Source: Heterohyrax brucei (Eukaryota > Chordata > Mammalia > Hyracoidea > Procaviidae). From it: a stretch of 64,000 nucleotides of DNA. Numbering within the stretch: position 1 is the stretch's first letter; each line of letters opens with the position of its first letter. The translations under genes were made by a program, and so were the position numbers. Below, one piece after another: positions 34,233 through 44,904 of the stretch. The notes under the pieces are model-generated. The model saw nothing but the letters and a program-made list of their open reading frames with translations, searched no databases and was not told where the DNA came from. Location: assembly GCA_028571685.1 (NCBI GenBank), contig CM053154.1:10448001-10512000 (forward strand), in the 5' to 3' direction.

Positions 34233-34351
34233 TATTTATTACTATTATTCTACTTTTTTCAAACTCTTTTTTCTACCCTTCTAAGGCAAAAAGACTATTT
34301 ATTATTATTATGCTATTTTTTTCAAAACTCTTTCTTTCTACCCTTTCTAAG
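34233..34351. repeat. Direct duplication, 63-bp period
   Basis: Two copies of a T-rich block, 34233-34285 and 34296-34351, both starting 'tatttatta' and ending 'ctaag', with 'ttttttcaaactctttttt' type middles. Confidence 0.8.
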
Positions 34352-34600
34352 TGACTGCTATGCAAACACCAAGGGTATTTTGTCTTAAGTAGGAGTTTGC
34401 TTTCTGATAAAAGCCAAGAGGTTGTATTTAATGAATACGCTACATCTCCTTATTTGTCAGGTTTAAGGGCTCTGGAGTTTTCTGTTTAAGAGGTGAGTGA
34501 GCCCAGTCCTGCCAACTTTCCATTTCCAGTGGCTCTGCAACACTTACAGTTATTCCCTCTGCTTAGAACCTCTTTTCCTTACTACCCTACTTCTATTGTT

Positions 34601-34708
34601 AGGTGCCATTGAGTTGATTCTGACTCACAGAAACTCCCAAGTGACAGAGCAGAACTGCCCATAGTGCTTACTAGGCTGTAATGAAGGGAGCAGACTGCTA
34701 CGTCTTTC
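34601..34708 (-). repeat. AfroSINE, left part
   Basis: 'ggtgccattgagttgattct', 'agagcagaactgcccatagt', ends near 'gctacgtctttc'. Its head appears at 34941-35005 beyond about 230 bp of other sequence. Confidence 0.75.
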
Positions 34709-34872
34709 TTCTGTATGCATATTCTGAAAGTTTCAAGAGCTCAAAGAGGAGACTAGATTATTGGCAGGACAGTGGACAGCAACACACAAGTGGTATAGTT
34801 GGCCACCGTCTTGTAGTGAGGCACCATTGTTTGTTTCCTACTTGGTTCAAAATCCTTTAGAGAAGAGATTTG

Positions 34873-34885
34873 GTTGCTAGGCAAC
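34873..34885. promoter_or_regulatory. RFX/EF-C-type palindrome
   Basis: GTTGCTAGGCAAC is a perfect inverted repeat (GTTGC-TAG-GCAAC) and fits the published EF-C/RFX1 pattern GTTGCNNNGCAAC. It is a single isolated match, so function is a guess. Confidence 0.45.
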
Positions 34886-34940
34886 GCATACGCTGCCCTT
34901 GTTTACATCACCATTACTGAACCATCCTGAACCAGTGTGA

Positions 34941-35005
34941 AGCTCTGGTTCTAACCAGTGACCTTTTGATTAGCAGTTAAGCATTTAACCACTGCTTCAA
35001 TAGGG
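34941..35005 (-). repeat. AfroSINE, head part
   Basis: 'gtgaccttttgattagcagt', 'taagcatttaaccactgctt'. Partner of 34601-34708. Confidence 0.7.
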
Positions 35006-36429
35006 CTATTTCACTAACCCTTCCTTCTACTCACTTTAGGAGGCATGTCTCCAAGGCCACCTCCCCTGAACAATACTCCTAGCTCCCCCACAAGAGACAA
35101 CCAGTCCTTCCAACCCTTATACTCCCAGACTTATCTGGAATCCTTTGTCTAGCACAGCATTATGCCAAGAAAGGAAGCCAAATAAATACCTTTTGAAAGA
35201 CACTAATAGAGGAGAGAGGGGAGGAAGAACAGAGAGGCTCATTTATGCTAATTATCCCCAAACTCTGAGCCTTAATTCTAAACTTCACAAAATTGCACAA
35301 CAGTTAACTATATTATTGGACTGAAGCTAACTCCAAATCAACATTTCCCGAACATACTTTATCATGAGAGTCATGTGGCATTCTTAAGAAAAATACAGAT
35401 TTCAGAGGGTGACTCCAAATCTACTGGATCAGACACTTCAAGGGAAGAGTTGAGAAATAAGTAGTGTAACTGCTGTCCCAGGTGTATCAAGTTTAGATTA
35501 CTGGTTCACGAATTTCTCTGCTTCTAAGAATCATGGGAATTGCCTGTTAAAAAAATAGCTTCCTCAGCTCCTACACTGATTCAAGTACGACCGAGCTATG
35601 GCCCAGAAATTTCTATATTTACAAAACACCCTAGATAAGCTCTGCAATGGGGAGACTGGAAAATACTGCCTCTTGGTTTCTTTGACTGTCCTTCACTGCA
35701 ACCGTGTTTCTCTGCCTTTGAAAGCAACTATAAAGTCACCAGTACAGCAGAACTGGAAGGAGCCAACATATTGGAGAATAACTGACATAAATGAGACCAT
35801 CACAAGGGCATTGTAGGATTTGGGGCCACAGCCCACTATAATCAACCTACTAAGCTGTCATTGTGTCCTCATGTCTAGGGGCCTGCCTAAATAAAGGCCC
35901 GACCAGCACACTTTCCAGGAGGAAAGTCAGCTAGGGCATGTGGTCTTTCCTTCAACACGTCTAGATGTCATCACTGTTTCCCCCACTGCACTTGCCTCTA
36001 TGGATGTCCCATTTTTAAAGTGGGGGGTCTTTCTTTGGGTTCTTGTTCCAGAACCATAGCTTCTCCTTGGACTCTGCTTTCTGTGTACACATTCAGGCAA
36101 TTAGCAGATTCTAGGGACTCTACTTTGAATGGCTTCGAGGCCACCATCCCTAGACTGCAAGGGCAGTCCTCACTGCTCTTAGTGGCCTCCACCCTTCTGG
36201 GGCAGCAAATGCTTGTTTGTAGTGTCATCATCTCAGCTCTTTCCTGGCCAGGGCTTGACACTTGCACAGTATAGCTGAAGTGGCATCCTTAGCACCAGCT
36301 GGGAACTTGTTAGAAATGCAGATTTCTCAGCAGGTGGTTAAGCCAGAACAAAACTGCTGGAAACCCTGTTATTGGCATGAAGAAGCCCTTGTTAAAAACC
36401 AACAAATCAATCAAAAACACTAATTTGTT
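35006..36429. other. Nothing recognised
   Basis: Unique-looking intronic sequence of about 1.4 kb without a recognised repeat. Confidence 0.4.
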
Positions 36430-38070
36430 TCCATCACTCATGTGTCAGTTTGTAGTACTGTGGTGGCTTATGTGTTGCTGTTACGTTAGTGTTTGTGTCA
36501 CTGGTATTTCAAGTACCAGCAGAGTCACCCATGGTGGACAGGTTTCAACAGAGCCTCCAAACTAAGAGAGACTTCAAAGAAGGACCTGAAAATCTATTTC
36601 TGAAAAAACTGGCCAGTGTAAACCTTGCCGATGGAAGTGGAACACGGTTTGACACAATGCTGGGAGTTAGGTCCCTTATGTTCGAAGGTACTCAAAATAA
36701 GACTGGGGAAGAGTGGACTCCTCAAAGGAGGGAGAAGGAAAAAAAAAGGCATTGCCATTGACTCAGTTCTGACTCAGTGACACTATAGGACAGAGTAAAA
36801 CTGCTCCATAGGATTTCCAAATAGCAGCTGGTAGATTCAAACTGCCAACTTTTTAGTTAGCAGCCAAACCCTCTAACCACTGCACTACCAAGACTTTCTA
36901 CAATGGAGAGCAGAACTTAACGGTGTGGATGGAGTAAAGCTTTCAAAGCTTTCTTTTGCTGATGTGGCACACCACTCAACATGAGAAAAAACAGCTGCAA
37001 ACACCATTTATAATCAGAACACGGAATGTATGCAGTATGAATCCAGGGAGACTGGAAGCAGCATTGAAGGCATTGGTGAAAAACAAGACTCCAGGAACTG
37101 ATGAAATACCAACTGTGATGTTCCAGCAAACAGCTGTAGAGTTGGAGGTGCTCGCTCTTCTCACTCGTCGTATGCCAAGAAGTTTGGAAAACAGCTACCT
37201 CAACAACCGGCTGCAAGTGATCTCTATACACAGTCATTCCAAAGAAAGGTGATCTCACAGAATGCATAAATTATCAAACAATGTCACAAGTATCACATGC
37301 AAGTAAAACTATGCTGAAAATAATTTAAAAATGTAGCAGCACATCAACAGGCAACTGCCAGAAATTCAAGTTGGATTCAGAAGATGTAGAGTGAGGGATG
37401 TCATTGCTGATGTCATGTGGATCTTGGCTGAAAGCACAAAATACCAGAAAAATGCTTACCAGTGTTTTATTGATGATGTGAAGGCATTCGACTGTGTGAA
37501 TTATAACAAAGAATGGATCACATTGCAAAGAATGTGATCCAGGAGACTTAATTGTGCTCATGAAGAATCTACACATCGACCAAGAGGCAGTCATTCAGAC
37601 AGAACGAAGGGACCCTGCCTGGATTGAAATCAGGAAAGGTGCGTGTCAGGGCTGCTCCCTTTCACCATACTTATTCAGTCTGAGTGCTAAGAAAATTAGC
37701 TGAGAAGCTAGACTGTGTGCAGAGAACATGATGTCAGGATTGGAGGAAGACACAACCTTGCTTTCTGAAAGTGAAGAGGACTTGAAGCACTCATTGGTTA
37801 AGATCAGAGACTACAGCCTTCGGTAGGGATTATACCTCAACACAAAGAAAAGGAAAATCCTCACAACTGGACCAATAAGCAACACCATGATAAATGGAGA
37901 AAAGACTGAAGTTGTTCAGGATTTCATTTTACTTGGATCCACAATCAATGCCCATGGAAGCAGTAGTGAAGAAATCAAATGACGCACCGCTTTGTGCAAA
38001 TCTGCTGCAGGAGACCTCTTTTAAAGCAGGAAAAAATCAAAGATGTCACCGTGAGGAAATCAAGAGCCCC
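36430..38070 (+). mobile_element. RTE-clade LINE, plus strand, internally deleted
   Basis: From the 5' side: 5' module ('tcacccatggtggacaggtt'), an AfroSINE insertion, start of the endonuclease region ('aaacagctgcaaacaccatt', 'tatgcagtatgaatccaggg'), a large deletion of the endonuclease, then RT sequence ('attcaagttggattcagaag', 'ttattgatgatgtgaaggca', 'gcgtgtcagggctgctccct') to about 38070. In-frame stops such as TGA after the RT core show it is dead. The 3' tail is absent. Confidence 0.8.
36735..36898 (-). repeat. AfroSINE inserted in an RTE
   Basis: A-rich run, 'cattgccattgactcagttc', 'tgctccataggatttccaaa', 'aaccactgcactaccaagac'. RTE sequence continues on both sides. Confidence 0.9.
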
Positions 38071-39450
38071 AGTTTATGCCCTGCTGAGCTGCAACAGCGA
38101 CACCGTGTGGCAACTGGAAGCAAGGCAGTAGACCTAACGGGAACGTGTAACTTCTCTGAACATTTGGGTCAAAAAACTCTCTTCAGTACTGTGTAAACCC
38201 CATGTTCTTACGTCATTCTGTAGACTTTCTACCAACAAGGCAAGGCAGCAGAGGCTTCAGCAGAAAAACACATTCCACAATTTATGTCTCAATTCATACT
38301 GATTAATTGCATGGTGTCTGTAAACTTTTGTGTAGAACAACCTTTGAAACTATGAATGTATGGCTTCTAAATCCCACCCTGTATCCAGCAAGTAGCTTCT
38401 GCCAGGCCCTTTTGTGTTTTCTGTCTCCAGTGATTTATAACAGAAGCTGTCTGAAGTCAGAGAGTTGTTTTATCTTTTGTGAAAAACCTATGTTCTTTAA
38501 AGAAAAAATGCTGGTTGTCCGGTAAGGCAAGGGGAAAAGCAAATTTATTTGCAGGAAAGTAAAGTGGGGAGAAAGGGCCCTTTCTTAGAAACTGGGGGAT
38601 GTCTGACAGCCCCTCCTGCCTCTTGACAGTGTCCTCAGGCTGAAGAGGATGACCACGGGTCCAGATGGACAGGCCACGGGCCTCTGAGTCACACCAAAGA
38701 CCACCACGTGCTGGTACAATGCAGAAGTGACAGAACCATAGGGCCTGGTGGACAGCGTGGCCTGGACCAACGGGCATCAGTGATGGTGGCAGTGAGGGAG
38801 GGGAGGGTGACTGAATGATGGCCTAGCACCCCAGGCCCCAGGGAGGAGCCCTAAGGCTGACTACTTGTACGGCACCCCCACAGTCTGGCAGAGCAAACAC
38901 TCAGAATCAGAACTGTGTTGATGCAGAGAAAAGACCCTTTTATCTTCCACACATAGGGCATCTGGCACTGCGTCTGACACCCATACACAAAATGGACGTT
39001 AAATGCTACGTTATTGTGACTACTGGTGCCTAAGATGGTGTGGTTGGGGCTGGGGTGGCACAGAGAGGCCGGCGCTCTCATGGACACAATTCCTGACTTC
39101 CTCACTGAGGTGGAGAGCATGTGGGGAGCCCAGCCACACCTCCTGATGCCTCTGAGTCAGTCAGGGTGCAGCGCCCCACAACAGACACTCCCCCTTGACA
39201 TCCTTTGAGGAGGATCAGGTTCTCATTACTGGCAGGAAGTGGCTTCTTTGGCCTTGTTCTTGGAAAGAACCACTTTTATGTTCAATTTGCCATGCCAGTG
39301 AGAGGCAAGTCTTTCAGGGAAAAACAATAATTGACTAAAGTTGAGGAACAAGAAACAAAAGGCCTCTGAGTTGCTGTTCCTTTCTATCCAGCTGTGAAGT
39401 GGATGGATCTCTTAGGAGATGCCAGAAAGTGGGAAGATAGATGGGAGGCG
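38071..39450. other. Nothing recognised
   Basis: Unique-looking sequence. A 106-codon minus frame at 38457-38777 has no recognisable content. Confidence 0.4.
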
Positions 39451-39520
39451 TCTTAGTTATCTAGTGCTACTACAACAGAAATACCACCAGTGGATGGCCT
39501 TAATGAACAGCCTTAAAAAA
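39451..39520 (-). mobile_element. LTR 3' end, MaLR-like, minus strand
   Basis: 'tcttagttatctagtgctac' and 'agaaataccaccagtggatg' are the reverse complement of the 3' end of the LTRs found elsewhere in the window. Confidence 0.7.
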
Positions 39521-39539
39521 AAAACCAACAAAAAACCAT

Positions 39540-39700
39540 TGCAGAGCAGAGCGCAGCCTTTGGATCCAAGGTCCCTGCCATAAGTTCCTAGACTGGGGGA
39601 AGATTGATGACAAGGATCTTCCCCAAGAACTGACAGAGAGAGAAAGCCTTCACCTGCAGATGACACCCTGAATTCCAATTTCTAGCCTGCGAGCCTGTGA
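39540..39700 (+). mobile_element. LTR middle part, MaLR-like, plus strand
   Basis: 'aagattgatgacaaggatct', 'tgacagagagagaaagcctt', 'gacaccctgaattccaattt' match the internal part of the LTR at 60076 in the opposite orientation to 39451-39520. Confidence 0.7.
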
Positions 39701-39706
39701 TACCCT

Positions 39707-39866
39707 GGAAATCCTGGGGATGTAGTGGTTAAGTGTTACGACTGCTAACCAAGAGGTCGGAAGTTCAAGTCCATCAGGTGTTCCTTGGAAACTCTATGGA
39801 GCAGTTCTATTCTGACCTGTAGGGTCACCATGAGGCAGAACCAACTTGACAGGACCTAACAACAAC
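39707..39866 (+). repeat. AfroSINE
   Basis: 'tgtagtggttaagtgttacg', 'actgctaaccaagaggtcgg', 'gaggcagaaccaacttgaca'. Confidence 0.9.
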
Positions 39867-39874
39867 GACATGAC

Positions 39875-40006
39875 TGCCACAGTTTGGCTGCTAACCAAAA
39901 GGTCAGCAATTCAAATCCACCAGCGACTCCCTGAAAAATCTATTGAGCAGTAGTACTCTGTCCTATAGGATCACTATGAATCAGAATTGAGTCAATGGCA
40001 ATGGAT
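39875..40006 (+). repeat. AfroSINE, second tandem copy
   Basis: 'tggctgctaaccaaaaggtc', 'agcaattcaaatccaccagc', 'gaatcagaattgagtcaatg'. It lies 10 bp after the previous copy in the same orientation. Confidence 0.85.
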
Positions 40007-40053
40007 CTGCTCCCCAGCTTAAAGCTAACGCAAAAAAAGTGTCATTTAGGAGT

Positions 40054-40440
40054 TTAAGGTAAAAAGCTACTAGGAAGCACATTGTGATCTGAAGTTTGAT
40101 AGCTATTTGCTTTGACAGGGGGCCTATACTTGAATTTTTGCATTTTGATCCTTGAAGCTGCTGTCTGTTCCTTGAAAGCCTCTAACAGACTCTGGAAAAG
40201 TGGCCTGCAGTTGCTGGGGCAGGGGGAGACGTGATCAGGTCTAAGACCAATGTATTTGTTGAATCCACAGCAATTATTGCCCACAAAGTACCTGTGCTCG
40301 GCCTGCTGGCGTTGCCTGTGAATGCCACCCAAGCTCAATGGCTGCAGGACACCATACAGGAAGATGCCCAATGCAATGCCAACAGCTGGGGCATCAGACC
40401 TGTCCAGGGGTTGTGACAAGGATCCACCAATGAGCCACAT
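40054..40440 (-). pseudogene. Unrecognised 128-codon frame, possible processed pseudogene
   Basis: The reading frame runs from MWLIGGSLSQ to a stop at 40054, with a short hydrophobic stretch (AVGIALGIFLYGVLQPL) and then a Cys-containing, basic region (RYFVGNNCCGFNKY). I do not recognise the family. It is one of the longest frames in the window not explained by repeats or by TACC2, and lies on the TACC2 sense strand inside an intron, about 0.9 kb from the second coding exon. No splice sites or poly(A) tail make it convincing as an exon or a retrocopy. It could equally be chance. Confidence 0.2.
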
Positions 40441-40522
40441 TCTGCTTCAACCATGTGGCCTCAGCTCTTCTCCAGCTTTCATCCTCCCACCCTTTCTGGG
40501 ACAGAGGGCTTGGGCTGCTCAG

Positions 40523-40557
40523 CTAAGTGCCGTCGAGTCGGAGCCGACTCATGGGCT
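40523..40557 (-). repeat. AfroSINE tail fragment
   Basis: Only 'taagtgccgtcgagtcggag' and 'ccgactcatgg' remain. Confidence 0.65.
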
Positions 40558-40585
40558 GCTGAGTAATTGTTTTTGTATCACCTTG

Positions 40586-40957
40586 TGTTATGGATTGACT
40601 GATGTACCCCTGAATAGGTGTCGGAATCGTAATCCCTACACCTGCCGATGTAACCCTCCTTGTGCATAGGGTGTTCTTCACTATGTCAAGGAGATCCTAC
40701 CAAGGCGGTGTGTTTCTTCAGCCTAACTCCTGATTAGACACAGAAGCAGGTACCAGCTGGGGAAGACAGTTGTCATGTGTGAGTCTTCTACAAACCAAGG
40801 AACTAATGAGCACACAGGGAATCCAGCAGAGAAGGAGTTAATATGGCTGGGATTCTGGATTGTACTTTCAGTGTCCACAATGATGAGAAAACAAATTTTT
40901 GTTCTTTAAAGATCGATTTGTGGTATTTTGGTCACAGAAGCACTAGATAACTAGACA
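40586..40957 (+). mobile_element. Solo LTR, MaLR/MLT1-like, with perfect target duplication
   Basis: TGTTATGG start, CTAGACA end. Flanked by an exact 5-bp duplication, ccttg, at 40581-40585 and 40958-40962. Contains 'gtcggaatcgtaatccctac' and the end 'gtggtattttggtcacagaa'. It is shorter than the others by an internal loss. Confidence 0.8.
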
Positions 40958-41363
40958 CCTTGTTCGTTGTTTGGTGCTCACCTCAGCAACCATACTGGAT
41001 ACAGACACCAACGTAGTCCCACCAACAGGTGGGACTTTCCTCATGGGGGGATTTTGGCAATCTTGATTTTTCTCATTTTAAGTTCTGCCAACAAAGCTAA
41101 ACATCTGGGAGTTTGACTGGAATGGAAGCCTATGATTACTAACTTGACCTTGAAGGAGAAGATAGGATTACTTTTCTAATCATACAAGTCCAACCAATTA
41201 CAGAAAAGTCGGTGAACTGATGCTTTGGCCATCTCCCCACTAAGGACTCTGTCATGTGTCTGACGGTAAACTCCCCGCGAGCAAACAGAGCGAAGCGAAT
41301 GCCACAGCAGGCAGCCAGCCACCAGGGGTGGGCTGTGTCCTTCCTGCAAACACAGCATCCTAC

Positions 41364-41476
41364 CTGGATGAGTGTCCACCGTCAGTGCTTCCAGACTTCT
41401 CCCTCTCTGTCCTGGGGACAGTCTGATTGTCTCCAGGCGGCCCCACAGATCTTGGACTCTGAGCTGAAGAAGTCCT
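41364..41476 (-). CDS. TACC2: TACC2, second coding exon (codons 12-48)
   Basis: The exon has 113 nt with a strong acceptor (long T/C tract, then 'ggctcag') and a donor CAG|GTAGG. In phase 0 it reads RTSSAQSPRSVGPPGDNQ at its start, closely following the human continuation RTLSAQTPRSAQPPGN. It then diverges to a Ser/Gly/Asp-rich end (SGSTDGGHSS). Its last two bases, AG, are completed by the first base of the giant exon to give Ser49. The stretch is low-complexity and presumably disordered, with no domain visible. The first half is conserved and the second half is only loosely alignable to human from memory, so this exon evolves fast. It lies about 15.3 kb from the first coding exon and 18.3 kb from the giant exon. 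Reading frame, splice sites and order along the gene all agree. Confidence 0.85.
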
Positions 41477-41589
41477 CTGAGCCAGAAGAAAAAAGAAAGG
41501 GAAAGGAAATTAAATTGGAGTCTCTGAAAACACAAAAACAGATATCAGCAGGCCACTGATCACCATATTCAAGCGTAAGACTGTTCATC

Positions 41590-41690
41590 TGTTTAATCAC
41601 TCTGCTGAGCAGGCACTAGGCTGGGCTTGGAAAATACAGTGATGAGTGAAGCAAGCATGACTCCCACTCAGAGATGGACCATAGAGAAGA
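41590..41690 (+). repeat. Old L2/MIR-like remnant
   Basis: 'gagcaggcactaggctgggc' and 'acagtgatgagtgaagcaag' recall the conserved 3' parts of old LINE2-type repeats. Very short and tentative. Confidence 0.3.
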
Positions 41691-42366
41691 AATGCAGTGA
41701 AACCTGCCTCACCTATGACTGGGCTTCAGTGAACAACCAAGACTGGGGATACCTTCTGCAGTTTGGAGCTCATTGACCCACCAAAGCGGGGATACTGATG
41801 CTAAGATCTAGAAGTGTGAAATTTGTGTGAGGCAACCTTCCGGTGGAGATCTATTTTCCTTTTTGTCCCCTAGATGGCTTTGCATATCAGAAGTCAGTCG
41901 GAAGCCTGAGGAAAAGCAATTAATGGGAGGAAGTGGTGAGCCCTGGGGAACTGAGACCCACCTACTCAGAGGTCTGGCCACTCTTATTGGTCACCTTTTC
42001 TTTCACTCACATGGTAAGCTTACCTGCTGTTCAGTGGCTTTTTAAAATCAAGATGCAAACATATAATGGTTAGTCAAAATCACAGGACAGAAAGAGAGAT
42101 GTTTTAAAAAACCAATTGAGATGATGTTCATTTATGTGTAAGATAAAAATCGGAAATGGGGAAAGGGCTTTCATTAGCCTGAACAGCAAGTAGATGCCTT
42201 TGATTTTGTCTTTCCAGCATGGTCCTGACCACCTCTCCCTCAAACAACACACCCCCTGCTCTTGGAACTAGATACGTCTTCTTTCAAAGACCTCATCCTC
42301 CCCTCCCCCTTCCCTGCAAACTTGGCTGTTGCTGGCCACTGTTGAATTGACTCCAACTCATGTGGT
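41691..42366. other. Nothing recognised (SINE tail scrap near 42345)
   Basis: Unique-looking sequence. 'actgttgaattgactccaac' at its end may be a minus AfroSINE scrap. Confidence 0.4.
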
Positions 42367-42532
42367 CTTGGAAACGGGAGTGGTGTGATGGTTAAGAGCT
42401 ATGGCTGCTAACTAAGAGGTCAGCAGTTCAAATCCATCAGGTGCTCCCTGGGGACTCTATAGGGCACTTCTGCTCTGTCTACAGGTTGCTGTGAGTCGGA
42501 ATCAACTCGATGGCAGAAGATTTGGCATTTGG
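42367..42532 (+). repeat. AfroSINE
   Basis: 'gatggttaagagctatggct', 'gctaactaagaggtcagcag', 'gtcggaatcaactcgatggc'. Confidence 0.9.
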
Positions 42533-42544
42533 TTTTCATGGGGT

Positions 42545-42818
42545 TTTATTTATACAGTAGGAAGAAACATTGTCCAGCATGGCTGCCCCGTCCTTCGTGA
42601 TCTTCGATATAGTTGAGCCCATTGTTGTGACACCGTGTCAATCTCATGAAGTGTTCCCCTTTGTTTTCAATGACCGTTTTCCAAACAGGATGTCCTTCTT
42701 TAGTCATTGGTTTTTCCTGGTGACATGTCCAAATGAAGCAAGCTGAAGTCTCACCACCCTTGCTTCCTGTCACGCTTCTTCTAAGAATGAATTGCTGTTT
42801 CTTCAAAGTGTTCTGGCC
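42545..42818 (-). mobile_element. RTE 3' region, minus strand
   Basis: 'tgagcccattgttgtgacac', 'catgtccaaatgaagcaagc', 'caccacccttgcttcctgtc' match the 3' part of the RTE copies at 11.4 and 43.9 kb. Confidence 0.65.
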
Positions 42819-43486
42819 TCTTCTAAGGAATGTTCTTTATAATATAAACTACTTTCAGACGCAAGATTCAAAACTTTTACTCATCTAATTCAAGACTAAA
42901 TAAAAAAAAACAGAGTAGCATTTTATATTGGGGTCCTGGATTTTTTATAAAATCACAACCCAGCTCTTAATTGTCCAATTGTCGTACAGATCTTGGTTCC
43001 CAGCACCATCTGCAGCCTGCCTTACCTTTCCATCTCAGCTTTCTCTGCAGAAAATTATTCTGAAAATAATTTAACAACTAAATCTCCTGCCCTGTAGTCT
43101 ACAATCAAGATTTCTTTAAAGTCATTCTGGAAAGACAGTGACATGTCTAACAGCCTGGAGAGACGCAAACAACAGACGGAACGAGGAGACACAGCTTTCC
43201 TCTAACTAAAGGGGGAAGAGGGGACCACGAGATAAACCTTCTCAGGCCAAGGAAATAGAACGAGGGTTCAGATTCTTCTCTGAAGACACACCAGAGCTGG
43301 CTTTCTCCCTTTTCAGCCCCACTGTTGCTTCTAATAGAAAGTGCAAAGGCAAGAACCAACACAGTTTTCCACAAAAACCTATCAGGAAGGAGTTAAAGAG
43401 TACTATCCATGTGACGAGCACGTTGGACTTCTTGAAAAGCTTTGACATCCATCCAATTCTTACAAAATCCCCACAATCCATGACAA
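42819..43486. other. Nothing recognised
   Basis: Unique-looking intronic sequence. Confidence 0.4.
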
Positions 43487-43630
43487 AACTCATTGACATT
43501 GAGTCTGACTCACAGCACCACTTTAAGGCAAAGTAGAACTGTCTTTACAGCTTCCAGGGAATGCTTGGAAGGTTTGAACTGTTGATCTTCTGGTTAGCAG
43601 CCATAGCTTTCAGCCACTATGCCACAGGCA
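43487..43630 (-). repeat. AfroSINE
   Basis: 'cattgacattgagtctgact', 'ttgaactgttgatcttctgg', 'ttagcagccatagctttcag'. Confidence 0.8.
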
Positions 43631-43759
43631 ACACAGCTTTAAGAGGCTTGCCTGGGTCTTATGCTTGAACTGCAACGCTCTTCCCACAACAATAATGGCA
43701 CCCAGCACTTAGCTGGAAGGCAGGGGGTAACACTTAACCTCATGCTGACTCTGCTGTAA

Positions 43760-43870
43760 GAGCTATAAGGGAGCAGTGGTTAAGCATGCTGCTAACTGAA
43801 GGGTCAGTGGTTCAAATCCACCAGTCACTTCATGGGACAAAGGTGTGGCAGTCAACTTCTGTAAAGAGTG
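43760..43870 (+). repeat. AfroSINE, head half
   Basis: 'gagcagtggttaagcatgct', 'gggtcagtggttcaaatcca', then stops in the long-body block where the RTE tail begins. Confidence 0.8.
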
Positions 43871-44399
43871 TTGTTTGTTGTTGTTGGGTGCCACTGAGGT
43901 CCTTCCTATTCAAAGTGGTCCTATGTACAATAGAACAAAACACTGCACTACCTTGCAGTCACTGTTCTGTTTAAACCTATTGTTTAAACAGACACTGTGT
44001 CAATCCATCTTGCTAAGGGTCTTCCTGTTTCTCGCAGACCCTCCACTTTATCCAGCATAATGTCATTCTCCAGAAACTGGTCCCTTCTAATGACACGCCC
44101 ACACTACATGAGATGAAGTCTCACCATCTTCCCCTCTAAGGAGCATGCTGGCTGTACTTCTTTCAAGACAGATTTGTTTGCTCTTCTGCAGCCCGTGGTA
44201 TATTCAGTATTCTTCACCTACACCCATAATTCAGGGGTGTCGATTTTCAGTCTTCCTTATTCAGTGTTCATGCATATGAGGTGATTGGAAAGACCATGGC
44301 TTTGGTCAAGTGCATCTTAGTCTTCAAGGTGGCATCTTTGCTTTTTAACACTTTAAAGAGGTCTTTCACAGCAGATTTTTCAGATGTAATTATATCATT

Positions 44400-44772
44400 T
44401 AATTTTTTAAATTGTGTTTTAGGTGAAAATTTACAGCACAAATCAGTTTTTCATTCTAAACTTTATACACAAATTGTTTTGGACATTGGTTGCAGCCCTC
44501 ACAGCATGTCAGCACTCTCCCCCTTTCCCTTTACCGTTGGGTTCCCCGCATCCATTCATCTAGGTTTCCTGTCCATTCTAGCTTTCTTGTCTTGCCTTTT
44601 GAACAAGTGTTGCCCATTAGGTCTCGTACACTTGAATGAACTAAGAAGTACTTTCTGCAAGGGTATTACTGTCTTCCTATAAACCTGTCTAATCTTTGGC
44701 TAAAAGGTGGATTTGGGGAGTGACTCTGGTTTTGAGTCAGCAGGGTGTCTTGGGGCCACAGTTTCAGGGGTT
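44400..44772 (-). mobile_element. LINE 3' end (probably L1) inserted in RTE
   Basis: 'ttttaggtgaaaatttacag', 'cagcactctccccctttccc', 'cattaggtctcgtacacttg' make a unit with a T-rich left edge. Surrounding RTE shows atcattta on the left and gtcatttga on the right, a possible worn target duplication. Confidence 0.55.
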
Positions 44773-44904
44773 GTCATTTGACTTCTTGACAGTTGCTTCC
44801 ATGGGTATTGACCGTGCATACAAATAAAATGAAATGCTCAACAACTTCAAACTTTTCTCTGTTTATCATGATGTTGCTTACTGGTCCAGTTGTGAGGATT
44901 TGGT

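Larger units (their letters stand above)
23076..41363 (-). other. TACC2: TACC2 intron between second coding exon and giant exon
   Basis: An 18.3-kb intron filled with AfroSINEs, RTE and L1 remnants, LTR-like sequence, minisatellite and microsatellite arrays (listed separately). No further exon was recognised in it, but short alternative exons could escape a reading by eye. Confidence 0.7.
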
